A stretch of 64,000 bases of DNA, from positions 13,475,543 to 13,539,542 of the forward strand of contig CM052355.1 in assembly GCA_028551475.1 (NCBI GenBank), given 5' to 3'. The translations under genes and the position numbers were made by a program. Position 1 is the first letter of the stretch. Each line of letters opens with the position of its first letter. Origin of the DNA: Casuarina equisetifolia (Eukaryota > Streptophyta > Magnoliopsida > Fagales > Casuarinaceae). Positions 36,401-48,819 of the stretch are shown in pieces. The notes below the pieces were generated by a model. It saw only the letters and a program-made list of their open reading frames with translations. It searched no databases and had not been told where the DNA came from.

Positions 36401-39400
36401 AACAGAAAAGAATAAAGAAATAACAGAGGACAAACCTGTCAGATGAGCTAGTATCAATCTCAACACTCAACTTCAGCACAGAAGCGACCTCCTCTGCTAT
36501 TTTTTGTTTCTCAGCCGAAACTGACCCAAAAAGCAATAAAACTACCATTTACTACCCCACTTCCATGCTTAACGTATATTACTGTGCAAAGTCATACTAA
36601 CTAAGTCAGAACTAAGAATCTACCTGCCTTTATTGCTTCCTTGGCAAGTTGCTCATCCAAGCCTGAAGATAATCCTTTATGGATGACAAGTTGGCTATAA
36701 AAACTCTGTTTGACTTCCTCATTCCCAATGATCTTGACCCTTGAAATTCTTTCAGGGCCAAGCTTTTCAATAATTGATCTAACAAGCAGAAAAAAATGTA
36801 TTAGTTGGCTCCTATATGTCTAAAGTCAAAACACCAGCTGAAACTCAAAAGCAGTAATGCAAAATGATCAAAAAGTAGAAACTGAAGGCCAAGAGTTCAT
36901 AAAAAAGTGAAGAAACTTCTAGTGCACTCCTATATGTTACAAATACCCCTTTTTATTTTTTATTTTTTTTCCTAACTTTTGGTAAGAAACATCAAACAGA
37001 TATTCACTGCATCTAATCACAATAAATGAGTAAAGTGGAATATGACTACAGGACTAACCAGCTTCAAACAATAACCCAGTCAAGCCTTACTTAAATTCAG
37101 CTCCTTATGAACTAATCCTCAGCCCACAACCAACCCCATTCTCTAAACAATACTATAACTATATCATTTTTGAAAGCAAAGCATGATGCTAAGCAAGGTG
37201 AAAGTTAAATTGGTTATTGCAGATCCCTATTTTTTATGAGCCGAGGGTCCCAGTCATTAAATCAACAACAAATCATTAAATTGGCAACATGAAAAAACAT
37301 CGTCTGAAGACTTTGACAATAGACAAAAAGAAGGAATTGTTAGACAGGTCATTTGAATGTGCCCTAAGTTATCATAGCCAAGCCAATTTACACTTGGGTT
37401 ATGGAGATATAACCTCTGTGTGATTTGTGCCGTAAGAGAAAACATATGGAGCAGTGTTGGTTATACTAAAAACTAGGTCTGCAACCCGCTCACCTGAGAT
37501 AAAGCCTCTTTGCCAAGATACATAACTATTGTCTCCTCTTTCTGACAGATTTATTTCATTTTATTTTCCATACCAGTTTGTAATTAGACACTTCGATTGT
37601 TCTAACAATAAATTTCTTCAGAGCTTATACCTGTTTGCAATTTAAAACTTCAATTGTTGTTACAATAAATTTCTTTAGACCTTAGGTTTGGTTTGCTTAC
37701 ATTCTTGGTGGCACATATCATTATCTGCAAAGTCTGAGGTAGAAAAATTCAGTAGGAACAGGTCTAATGCACCAACCGGAGAGGTTTATTTTTCAGGAAA
37801 AAGAAGGCATGTTAACTGGTTAAAAAAGATATTTTTTTGCCTGAAGTAATTTTTAGGAGTTACAAAAGGTTTCACATTTTCATGATCGGGCGTGCCATTC
37901 CCCGGGTCAGTATGAGAATTCTGTAAAGCGGAAAGTCTCTTGTTGGATCTTTTCTGCACTTTCTATGAAATGCTGATAACATGGAAAAAAGCAACAATCA
38001 AAAACTTAGAAGGTCATAAGGTGAGATTGGATAAAACATTGAATAAAGTCTAAAGTCTAAAGATTTTGAGAATGGATTTCACAGGCAACAAAAAGGCAAG
38101 CAAATAGTATTTATCTTCAAGGAAAGCTATTAAATATATTGACTCATTAATACATTACTTCTATACATTTCAGTTTGTCAGCTGCCTTATCCCCAAGGGG
38201 TTAGGAGGAGGATATGTCTCACCATCGTTATTCCAGTGCCATTGACAGCATCTGTATGCAACAGTTTACAGAGGTGGCAACCTTCACAGTTTGTCAGCAC
38301 TTGTACCAGATCTATTAATACTTCCGGTAAAGTTCTGCTAAAGGGATTTCATTATTTGAAGTGCTGCAGGATTGAGCTCATTCTTTAACAGAAATAGTCT
38401 CATCTAGGACATAGCCGATGCTATGTAAAGTTACGCTTGTGACATTGAGAGAAGGTGGTCTGTTCTGGTACATATATTGCTTTCGGTTGTTACGCCCTTT
38501 TATAGTCCATGCCAGATAAGTAAAGTATCGAGTAATAACAGATAAAGAGAAAGAGAATTATTGTCATATAGTTGATCTCCGTATTCAAGTTACAGTACTT
38601 GATTGGTGGATGTAATACATGAGGTGTGGCCTTAAGAGGGATTTGGGAAGAGAAAAATTAAGAGAGAATTTGTTCTCACACTCTACAGAATTTAAGTCAA
38701 GATGGATTATATTTTGGTGCATATTATTTTAGGTTGAGTCAAATTACCTTAGCTTTAAGTTAGCAAAGCACTTGTTTTACCAGAGGAAAAGAACAAAACA
38801 AATAGAAGAGGCCCTAGGTGTATTTGGGGCTACACAATTTGCTAGTCTCTCATGTGTATAACTGGTTTAATTTATTTATTTTCTTCCCTACCATACAACC
38901 TTAATTTCTTATAATATATGAAAAAATTTAAAGAATCAGCATAAAATCATTCGAGGTATACAAGTAAGAATTCAAGAAAGATGTCAATTATAAAGCCTAA
39001 AGGTCCAAAAGAAAGAAACTCATATGCTTCTTATTCTTGTAACCTATATGCAAATCTTTATTGCCAAAGCTCCTAATCTGAGTTTTTCAACTTTGTGCCA
39101 ATTGAGAAGCCTGGCCCGCCATTGTTTGTATGATTGAGCAGAACATGATTGAAAATAGCTGTACCACTCAAGGATTGAAGTACATCAAGTCTAGAGCTGA
39201 GAAAGTATTAAGACCAAGAATCTGCATAGAGAGAGGGAGGAAACAGAAAGATATGGATGGAAACTGGAAATCCAGGTCGGTGGTATCCTTGAGTTGGATG
39301 GAGGGTTACGTGAGAAAGACACTGAGAAAAACGGAGGATGACATGGATCAAGATCTCCACCCAGTTTAATAGTATTTTATTTTTTTACAGTTTTATTAGT

Positions 39401-42400
39401 TGTTTAATTTTAAGAAAGATATTATAGCGGCTATAGTAATTTATTTAGTTGTGTATTTTTGGCATTTAGCAACTGCTAGGATAAGGCCTATAGGTTTAAT
39501 TTAAAGAATAAAGGCCTCCATATACTGCTGGGCATCCAGACCTATTACACTCGAGCAGCATAATTGGATAGCAATTCTAGTATATAATTAAGGAGTTAGC
39601 AATGAAGCTTGTCCAACGATTGGGTTAGTTCTATTGGGAAGAACCTGTTTGACTATAGGGGTACGATTTCAGAATTGGCGTACATAGTAGTTAGAGTTGA
39701 GGAAGCATTAAGATCAAGAGTCTCCAGAGAAAGGAAACAGAGAGGGATGGTGAAACTTGGAAACAAAAGCACATGTTAGGCTTGATTTCGAATATAAGAC
39801 TACACTAACATACTGACTGACTGACTGACAAAAAGCATGAACTTTAATGGATTGGTTGCTCTAATTAATTGCCAGCCTGAGAGGATAGGATGGAAGATCT
39901 AACTCTTTTTCATTAGTTTTTCAATTTCTTATTCTTAGTAGTTCCTTAGTTTGCAGAAAGATAGCACTGGGACTAGTTCATATTTTTTTATTTATTAAGT
40001 GACAGCTAGAATATGGCTTATTTCTTTACATTAAAAAATAGGCCAACATATACTGCAAGGAATTTCAGATATACTACACCCAAGCCGCATAAATTTAAAT
40101 TTAAAACAATTATAGTACATTGTTTATGAACAACCGTTTTATGTTTGTTTGAAAATTTAATTAATCAATTAAAGCAAATTATCAATGGCATCACAATCAT
40201 ATCCTTGATGAACTCTGAATCCGGACCACAACTCCAGATATTGGACCCCTCACAGTTCCAGCTCTCTTAACAGTCCAACTTAAAATATTGGCGCACATTC
40301 TTGTCTCATGGTATGCATACACTATGTTATGATTTTTCTCTTTCTCAAGTACAGTGCTAACGTTGCAAGAGGAAATAGTGAACAAGTTAATGTGTTCGTT
40401 GAACTTTCCTGGAGTGTGAAACTATCTGAAAAGTTTTAAAGAACAGTCGAAGTAGGAGTACTCATGTTTTAGTCATTCTTCCCCTACAATCTTCTCATTT
40501 ATTTTTACAGAATAACTATGGTGACTGATACAGCATACCTGGAAATTTTATCCCCACTTTTACTGTATGCCGTTAGTATGACCACAGGTACTCCTTCCTG
40601 ACACGCATCATCTATAAACCTGCAATTAGATACCGCTTATAAATTATTGATAAAAAAAATTAACATAAGGTTACATGAGCAAGAAAAAATAAATTGGCTG
40701 TAACTGAAATTATGAAACAAGTATTGCTATCAATTCATAAACTGTTCACTCTCTAATTGCATTGGAATTGCCTTTATTTAGTTCTTTTCATTCAACAACA
40801 AACCCCCCACCACCACCCCACAAAGAAAGGAAAAAAAACCAAAACAAAAAAAACGAACCCTTGCTCTTTCTTCAGCAGATTGGCCTAGCCACCCAAATGG
40901 ACATGGATGCATTATTTTAGCCATCGGTAAAATTTGAACTTTCTACCTCAAGAACACAGAAAAATTGCATATATATGACTCAACAAAAAAATGTTATACA
41001 AGCTTGACAAATATATACTGTATTAAGAAAAACTGAGAATTTGTTTTTCATACTGAAAGGTTATATCATTAATTAGATGTGGAATTTCTTTTATCATTTT
41101 CCATGTTCATGAATGCCATAAGCTCTATAATATCTAAATCAAGGTAGTCCTGTGAAAAAATTTCTATTTTCTAGCTTAACACGAGATATCTGAAACCAGC
41201 CTTTATGCACACTGAAATGAACCTAATCAAAATAGGACTACAGTTAATTTATCAATGTTAGATATTAGCTTTCATAAAGCCTGTCAACCTAAGAAAAAGA
41301 CTGCTATGCTCCATGTGAAGCCAATAATTAAATAGGAATAATCATTTATTAAAGAATTTTGTGCTAGAGGTGCACAGGTTATTGCATTTTTCTTTTTTCC
41401 TTCAGATCTTTGTTTGAGTTCTTCTCAGTATGCACAGTATAAGTTCATTGATTCAGCATATAAATCAAGTGTTCCAACTAATAATTCAAATGTATGAGGA
41501 ATCAACTTTATCAATCGATTCTCATGTTCCAGTATGGCAGTTAATAGAGGCCTTTAAATTTGACAGGTGCCACTATGGAGAATACAAGCATGCTATCAGG
41601 TACATATTTTTGAAATGGAATAAAGGATAAGATGACTCACTCTTCAATTCCAGGCCGTAAAGGTAAACTTTTAGACATCACAAACTCATCCAATGCATTT
41701 TTCTGCCGGACAAAGATCCAGTTGTTAATCAGCTTATTTCAGAAAATTATGAGCATATTCATTCTCAAGAGGAGAAGTTGGACAAGAATGATCCAACAAG
41801 ATTTGGAATGGTCAACTGAGTTAGCTAAAACTGAAAATGTTAATTATTGCTTAATACTTTAAACAAGAATTACAATTGGAATACAAAGAAGTTTTCCAAA
41901 CAACCATTTTCAGGTAAAGTCAGAGAGAAGATATGGACTGAGAATGATTAAAATATCAAAGCTAATATCAAGAAGAAATTAACAGCATGCAGATCACAAG
42001 ACATAAAGTAATTTGTATTCTTTTATTGTAAAACCTAGATAAATATACATTTATGGGAGTGATTTGATATAAGCTGACTAAACTCAGATATAAGCTTGTA
42101 AGCCAACGTGAAATCAATAATTACTTGTGAGGATATCATAAACTTAAAGTTAAAAAATGTGTAAAATTCAGTAGAAATTGAGGGAGGCGTCAATATCCAG
42201 TTTGATACTTATGCATTTTGACGTTCTTAAGCATCTAACAATTCATCCAGTATTGTTTTCAAACAACTCTTACAATATGTCCTTAACCATTCAATTTTAA
42301 GATATTCGTGGCACTTGTTAGGTAAAATACATAATTTGAAGTATTGACCTGTGAGTCAAGATGCTTACTGTCTAGCTGAAACAAGTAAGGAAATTTCAAA

Positions 42401-44170
42401 AGCTCAGGCAATGTGAAGATGTGACAAGAGCTTAAATAATGTCTCTTTACAATCCTCCAACTGAATACTTTTAGAATATCAGCATAATTACTGATTTCTT
42501 AGATTTGTCCATATAAATCCACTTATCTCCATTTTCTAATGCAACTACTAAAATGATCAAAGCTATGCTTATATGATAAAGAATCTAGATTGGAACTTGT
42601 GTTGCATGCCAACCAGCAAAGATAAAACTTTACTAAATCTAAATAAGATGAGTATTCTATTTATGGTTATCCAAGAAAACCTTTTCTCGAAGCACACTTT
42701 TTATGAATGATCCCTTCTCATTTGTCGGCAATGAAGTAGGCCAACCAATCTGCAATAAGTTAAGAGGTAATATGTTGGACTGATCAAAGATGCACAGCCA
42801 TGGGTAAAGATCTTCATATAAGCATTTCACTTTTCAAAAGTCACAAGAAAGACAAGAACTCACCCGGTTAAAATACATATTTAGCATCCTCTCCTCATCA
42901 CTGGAACACTTCCTAGAACATCATCATATAATGTTTCACAACAAAATTTCAAAAGAAACTTCATTTTCCCATTAAAAGAAAATACTCTGAACTTGGCTCA
43001 CACTTTGAGTATAGGTCAATTTAACCGCAAAATTGACCTGTTATATGAGGCCCAGTAACACTGCTGAAGAGGTAGAATTGATATACGGATGTGTACAAAC
43101 GAAAATCAAAGAGTTAAACTGAGAAGCAATAATGAGAGCTAGCATTGAAACCATGCAAGCCTATCCCTGTACAAGACTCAGCTAGTAATGATTTCATCTT
43201 CCAAAATGATTATAAGAACAACCCAAGAAACACACGATTTAATGACATTCACACCTCGCAAGGTCCAAGTAGACAGGTTCACTCCAGTTTGCACAGTCAA
43301 GCCCAAGCTTTTGAAATGCTGGCGACATCAAAAAGGAAAGAAGGAAAGGAAATGAAGATTAAAATCAGACGAAACTTATTTCCACCTAGATATGAAATGT
43401 GATTACTAGAATCTCAAATTAGATCGTTTTGCACAATAGGCATAGAATTACTACATCTGCCCCACCTACGTTGAAGGCCTGGCGGTTTCCAACACGATAA
43501 GCATCCATAAGAACCCTGATAAAGAGAAAACAGATTGGATTTAAAGGTCCAAACGAGACCAATATGAACAAGAAGCATTTAAAAAAAAAAAAAAAGGCAT
43601 AACATATAAGTAGAATTATCTAGGATATGGCACTGAAAAAAGTCAGAACATAAGAAAGAATTTAGGTCGCTATTTTTCTTTATTACCGAGCGAATCAAAT
43701 AAAATTATCACAGTAATATTAGAAGAAAGTGAAAAATTATAATGAGAGAAGAACACCCAATGAACCCACTGCATAATTGCAGAGGGACACTAGCTCAGAA
43801 TCAAATGCAACAAATACGTGAAAAGATAGTATTATAAAAAAAAATTAAAAGGAAAACAGAAAGTGTACTTCACATTCAACTAAATAGAGCGAAAATAATA
43901 TGCGTACCCTTCAACTTCAAGAAGAACAGCAAGTTGCTGAGACGGGTTCTCGCTGTCGGGGCTGGAAGTTGAAGTAAAAGCAATGAAGCGATTGAAGTGC
44001 AAACATTTTCCAGGAGAAGTAATGAAGTTTCTCGGGAAAGTGGAGGAAAATGGAAGAACTAAACAAGGATTTCTTGAACTGTAAAAGTAGCAATAAGTGT
44101 TGTTCCAGCAATTGCTAGTGGGACTTGAAAAGCGCAAAGTGTTAAGAATGGAACAGGAAGCAGTTTCCAT
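33489..44170 (-). CDS. HAD-superfamily (CbbY-like) protein with altered active site, plastid-type
   Basis: Eleven exons on the minus strand, 374 aa: 44170-43908, 43515-43466, 43318-43255, 42912-42864, 42749-42681, 41702-41641, 40619-40539, 36778-36624, 36520-36436, 34980-34837, 33591-33489. It resembles the conserved plant HAD-like protein of Arabidopsis locus At5g45170 (from memory). The first 70 residues are rich in Ser, Thr, Asn and Phe, fitting a plastid transit peptide. The HAD core has LLEVEGVLMDAYR at 83-95 (motif I), the cap with AFQKLGLDCANW and RIGWPTSLP, motif II VVILTAYSKSGDK, then KIIGNEEVKQ, and the C-terminal VLIAGSQSG and MDGFGGADLTISKLL. Motif I reads ExE where active HAD enzymes have DxD, so ordinary phosphatase chemistry is doubtful. 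Intron 7 is about 3.8 kb and carries LTR-like DNA. Exon 2 has two overlapping donors. Confidence 0.88.
39120..40110. repeat. Two degenerate copies of an LTR-like module in a HAD intron
   Basis: Copy A (about 39120-39590) and copy B (about 39640-40110) share words in the same order. These are GAGAAAGTATTAAGACCAAGA versus GAGGAAGCATTAAGATCAAGA, GGAAACAGA-AG, ATGGATGG/GGGATGG, TAGTTG-TT/TAGTTCCTT, ATAGGCC..ATATACTGC, and ATTACACTCGAGCAGCATAA versus ATACTACACCCAAGCCGCATAA. The AATAAAGGCC-like part suggests LTR ends. The copies are strongly diverged, so this is an old insertion or duplication. Confidence 0.5.
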
Positions 44171-44579
44171 AGCAGTTTGTTCCGTTTCGGAGAGACCGCT
44201 GTGCAGCCATCTGCCATACCAGCTTATGTAGTCGTTTTGCTGCCTAAATGACCCTTATAGCCTCCAAATATCTTGCAATACCCGAACAGGAGACTCTCGA
44301 AAAATATTCCTTCTTTGTTTTTAGCTAAAACTGAATATAATAAAATAGATATCACTTTTTGATGTTTGATATCATATTTATGCAAAATCAAAAACTTTGT
44401 TGGAATTTTATCTTAAATTTAATAGATTAAACACATCATATTCATATAATTTTTATTCACTTATTTAATAATAATGGAAATCATTTCAATAAACTCTTCA
44501 TATGCATTTAGTATTAAAATTAATTCATAATTTCCTTCCACAAAATATAAACAAAACAATAAATTATAAAGGGGGACTA
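44171..44579. other. HAD promoter region
   Basis: AT-rich, no gene. It holds the promoter and leader of the minus-strand HAD gene up to the gypsy LTR that begins at 44580, so an LTR lies about 400 bp upstream of this start codon. Confidence 0.5.
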
Positions 44580-44955
44580 TGTTACAGGTCTATTTTTGTA
44601 GCATTGATGTTTTATTTTTCTATTTATAGTGTGGGTTTCCTCTTATAAGTGTTGAGTCAAGTATTGTCACGTGTGAACAAGCCCAAAGATGCATTTCTCT
44701 TTTGTATGTTTAGAAAATTTTGGAAAAGAGTTATCAAGCATTTTCTAGGAAACTCTACATGTGTAGAATAGTGATAAGGGTTCTTAATCAAGCGAGCCTT
44801 CTTCATCTTTTATGAGGAGCAATTTCTTCCATCATTCTTCATCGAAGATGCCTCTATCAAGTTTCCCATAAGAAGATCAATCTTGAAGTTCTTCAAACTA
44901 AGGCCTAAGTCACTATTTTAAGATCTTTAAAGAGAGAAAAGGCTCACCGGCTAGA
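44580..44955 (+). repeat. 5' LTR of gypsy element
   Basis: 376 bp, TG at the start and CTAGA at the end, two bases before the primer binding site. It aligns along its whole length with 48445-48819. Roughly four in five positions match by eye, and most differences look like C/T or G/A transitions. Shared words include GTCAAGTATTG, GCATTTCTCTT, ATCAAGCATTTT and CATCGAAGATGCCTCT. Confidence 0.9.
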
Positions 44956-44957
44956 AT

Positions 44958-44970
44958 TGGTATTAAAGTC
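44958..44970 (+). other. Primer binding site of gypsy element
   Basis: TGGTATTAAAGTC lies just after the 5' LTR and is a decayed form of the initiator-tRNA-Met complement TGGTATCAGAGTC/C. Confidence 0.7.
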
Positions 44971-47900
44971 GTTTGATTGCCAAATGGAGACAAAGGGTTA
45001 TCTAGGTGGAGACGTCCTTGCTCAATTATCAATAAATCTCAAGGAGTTGCACAACAATATGACAACTTTGTTGGCAAAGTTCAACAAACTCTTGGACAAC
45101 AAAGTGGGTTTGACTTGCTTTCTACACAACTAGTAAACTAATAGAGAACAACTTAAGCGACTATGGACAAAGCTAATGGGTGATGTTGCAAATCCAATTC
45201 TAAATAGGTTGGATCTTATGTTGGGTTGAATTAGGTCAAGCCAAGGCTTACATGGGTCAATTCAAGTGCATTGAGTCAAATTACTTACTTCAAATTCCCT
45301 TAATTTCATAGTGATGGTGATATGTTATATGGGTATGAAGTATTTAAAGTTTCACAGCTTGACCAATCAAGAGAAGGTGAAGATTTGTACCCAGAATATG
45401 GTTGGTTTTATGATTAAGTGGTTGCAATCTTATCAAGAAGATTTAGAACAAGTTAGGTAAGTTCTAAAGTGGGAGAACCTTAAAACGGGGTTGTAGGACA
45501 AGTATGGTTTTCCTTGTGCTCATAGTTCCTATCATAGGCTCATTAAACTTAAAAAAATGGATACATTAGCCAATGTTAGTTCTTATCATAGAAAATTATT
45601 ATGAGCAATTTAGGGATGCATTAGCCAATGTTAGGCCCTTTATGGCCAAGTAAGTTATGGATGGTTTTATTAAAGGGTAGTTACTTATAATACAAATGAT
45701 GACTAATAAGGAACCAAGAAGAGGAAGCAACTTTAGGGCATTGGGAACAATATCAATCAATCTCAAGCCATAGAACAAATACTAACAAAATTTAAGGATG
45801 TATTTCAAAAACCAAAAGGCCTTCCTCCATGACTTAGCCATGACCATAAGATAATGCTAAAAGGGGATGGATATCTTGTTTTGGCAAGACCTTATAGGTA
45901 CCTTTATATTCAAAAAATGAAAATAGAAAGGCTAATGTATCTTTTAGGCCTTGTGTTAAGGACTAGGAGCTTAATAAGCAAATAATGAAGGATAAATACT
46001 TCTCAAAATTGGACTTGTGATCCAACTATTACCAGGTAAGGATAAGGGAGGAAGATACAAAGAAGACATCATTTAGAACTTATCACAGTCATTATGAGTT
46101 CTAGGTGATGCTGTTTGGAGTAACTAATAGTCCTTCCATTTTCCAGTCATTGATGAATGTGGTATTTTAAAAATATTTAAGAAATATGGTCTTTTTTTTT
46201 ATAACATTTTGGTTTATAGAAAAAGTTAGGAAAAACATCTACAACATGTGTAGTTAATGCTAAAAACCCTCGAGAAGAATCATCTCTTTGTAAAGTTATC
46301 AAAGTGTAAATTTGAATAGACTGAATTAAAGTTTCTTAGTCATGTGGTAAGGGCTAAAAGGGTTGTTATAGATCCAAGCAAAATTGAAACTATTTTGCAA
46401 TGACCAATTCTAAGGTCATTGAAAGGTATGGTTGAATCACAAAACCACTTACCAACTTGTTAAAAAACAAATGCATTTGTATAAGATGAAAAAGCATAAC
46501 TAGCATTTGAAAGAGTGAAGATGGTTATGACAACAACTCCTATCTTAAATTACCAAATTTCTCAAAGCCTTTTATTCTAGATTGTGATGCATAAAACATG
46601 GGTCTTGGCATTATATTATCACAAGGTAAAAGATAAATTGCTTATTTCAACAAGACTTTACATGGATGTCATTAGAAGTTCTCAATGTATGAACAAGAAA
46701 TGTTGGCAATCATCATGGTAGTACAAAAGTGGAGCTATTACCTTTTAGGGAGTAAGTTTATTATTAGGATAGATCACAAAAGTCTTAAGTTTATACAAAA
46801 TCAAAAAATAGTAATCCCTACACAATAAAAATAGTTGTTGAAGCTTATAGGACATGATTTTGTTGTTGAATATAAGGCAAGTTTTGGCAATGTAGTAGCA
46901 AATGGTCTCTCTAAATGTAAGGGAGAATATGAGAAAAGTGTGAATGCTAGAATTTTAGTCACTTTTGTTATAATATCCACTCCTAACCCCTACTAGTTAA
47001 ATCTAATTAAGGATGAGATTAAGGATAATTATGAGGCACATGATTGATTAAAAGAATTAAGGATGAGGAAGTGCTAGACCTAAGAACTACAAGGATGAAA
47101 TCATTATGTTTAAAGAGATGGTATATCTTCCCTTAGACTCCCCATTTATTTATGCTATTATAAAGGAAATGCATGGTACTTTTCATAAGGGAATGAAGAA
47201 AACATTAAAGAGAGTGAGAGTTGTGTTCTATTAGAAATGGTTGAAATCAAAGATGGAGTAGGAAGTGAGAGAATGCTCAATATGCTAAAGGAATAAAAAT
47301 GAGAATACCAAGTAAGCAAGAACCTTGTAGCCCCTTCTTATTCTAGAATAAGTTTGGGAGGATATAACTATGGATTTTATTGAGAGATTGCCTCTTTTTC
47401 TGAGGAAGTCTATTACACTAGTGGTAGTTGATCAATTATTTAAGTTTGGGCACTTCATCCTATTGTCCCATCCATACATAGTGATTTCAGTGGCTCAAGC
47501 CTTCTTTAAGAATATCTTCAAGCTATATAAAATGTGTTGAACAATAATGTACAACAAAAATCCATCATTCCCAAGTAAGTTCTAAAAAAAGCTATTTAGA
47601 TTATAGAATACTCATTTTAATTTTTCTTCCACCTATCATCCCCGTATAGATGAACAAACAAAGGTACTAAATAGGACATTAGAGATATATTTGAGGTGTT
47701 TTGCAAGAGAACAACCAAGGGACCTACTCAAATGAATTATGTGGGCTTAATATAGCTACAACACTAGCTAGCATAGTTCCACACTACACACTCCTTATAA
47801 AGTGGTGTGTGGATGTAATCCTCCTTCAGTCCTTACATATATTAAGCGAATAGCTAAGGTGGCCTCTTATTAAGCAAATATTGAAAAAAAAGGATGCGAT

Positions 47901-48432
47901 GTTGGTGAAAATAAAATGGAACTTGCATGTTGCCTAAGAGAGGATGAAAATGCTAAATGATTAGGGGAAGCAAGAGGTAGAATTCTAGGTTATGGATTTT
48001 GTGTACACAAAGTTACCCCAGTATAGGTAGCTCTTAGTCAGTCAATGTAGAAATAAAAAACTATACCAAAGTTCAATGGCCTATACTAAATTCTCAAAAG
48101 GATAAGAGTAATGGCATACAAGTTAAATCTTCCTGCAAGTGCCTAAATACATCATGTGTTTTCCAAGTTAAAATGATTTGTTGGGGTTCCTAAGGCAGTG
48201 CGAAAAGAGGCTTTTGAAGAGTTCCATGACACTCTTAAAGAGTTAAAGGAATGTGAAAGACCACAAGCTGTATTGGAAAATAAGGTTCATAGGAAGAGAA
48301 TTGAACTACTGATAATTAGAAAGGAAGATACCTATAGAGGCAACATAGGTGGAGGAGCAAGAGTTTAAGGTGCATTTCCTGGATTTCCAATTCTTTGATG
48401 CCTTTTAGCCTTAAGGACAAGGCTAATGTTAT

Positions 48433-48444
48433 AGAGGGGGGAGT
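48433..48444 (+). other. Polypurine tract of gypsy element
   Basis: The purine run AGAGGGGGGAG ends one base before the TG of the 3' LTR, the standard plus-strand primer position. Confidence 0.75.
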
Positions 48445-48819
48445 TGTTATGAGTATATTGTTGTAATGTTGATTTTTATTTTTCTACTTGTAGTGTGGGC
48501 TTTTTCTTGTAAATGTTGGGTCAAGTATTGCCACATGTGAACTTGAGCCCAAAAGGGTGCATTTCTCTTATGTATGTTTAGATAATTCTATAATAAAGCT
48601 ATCAAGCATTTTTTAGAAAACTCTACTGTGCAAAATGACAATAAAGGTTCCTATTTGATAAGCCATTTTCTTCTTTGTAAGGAATGATTTCTTCCACCAT
48701 TCCTCATCGAAGATGCCTCTGTCAAATTTCCCATAAGGAGATCGGTCTTGAAAGTCCTCAAGCTAAGGCTCATGTTGCTACTTTAAGTCTCAAGAGAGAG
48801 AAAAGGCTTATTCACTACA
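48445..48819 (+). repeat. 3' LTR of gypsy element
   Basis: 375 bp, begins TGTTATGAG and ends CACTACA, the partner of the 5' LTR. The five bases flanking the element (GACTA on the left, ATCTA on the right) do not form a clean target-site duplication; only CTA agrees. Confidence 0.9.

Larger units (their letters stand above)
44580..48819 (+). mobile_element. Degenerate Ty3/gypsy retrotransposon with both LTRs
   Basis: A 4.24-kb element bounded by two similar direct repeats, with a primer binding site after the first and a polypurine tract before the second. Pol relics occur in gypsy order. Pre-RT/RT runs at about 45770-46440, with ILTKFKDVFQKPKGLPP, YFSKLDL, SNYYQVRIREEDTKKTSF and MLFGVTNSPSIFQSLMN; the catalytic box reads FYNILVY. 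RNase H is at about 46590-46920 (MYEQEMLAIIMVVQKWSYYL, RIDHKSLKF, VVEYKASFGNVVANGLS). Integrase is at about 47150-47850 (DITMDFIERLPLF, LVVVDQLFKFGHF, TYHPRIDEQTKVLNRTLEIY, CFAREQPRDLL). Internal length is short and gag is barely readable, so there have been deletions. Numerous stops make it inactive. Confidence 0.92.

Noticed and set aside
39130..39369. 79-codon frame in HAD intron 7
   Set aside because: It lies within the duplicated LTR-like module, and its second copy at 39650 onward is not open.
44580..48819. Functional autonomous retrotransposon
   Set aside because: Both LTRs exist, but the polyprotein has many stops, a damaged catalytic box and a very short gag.
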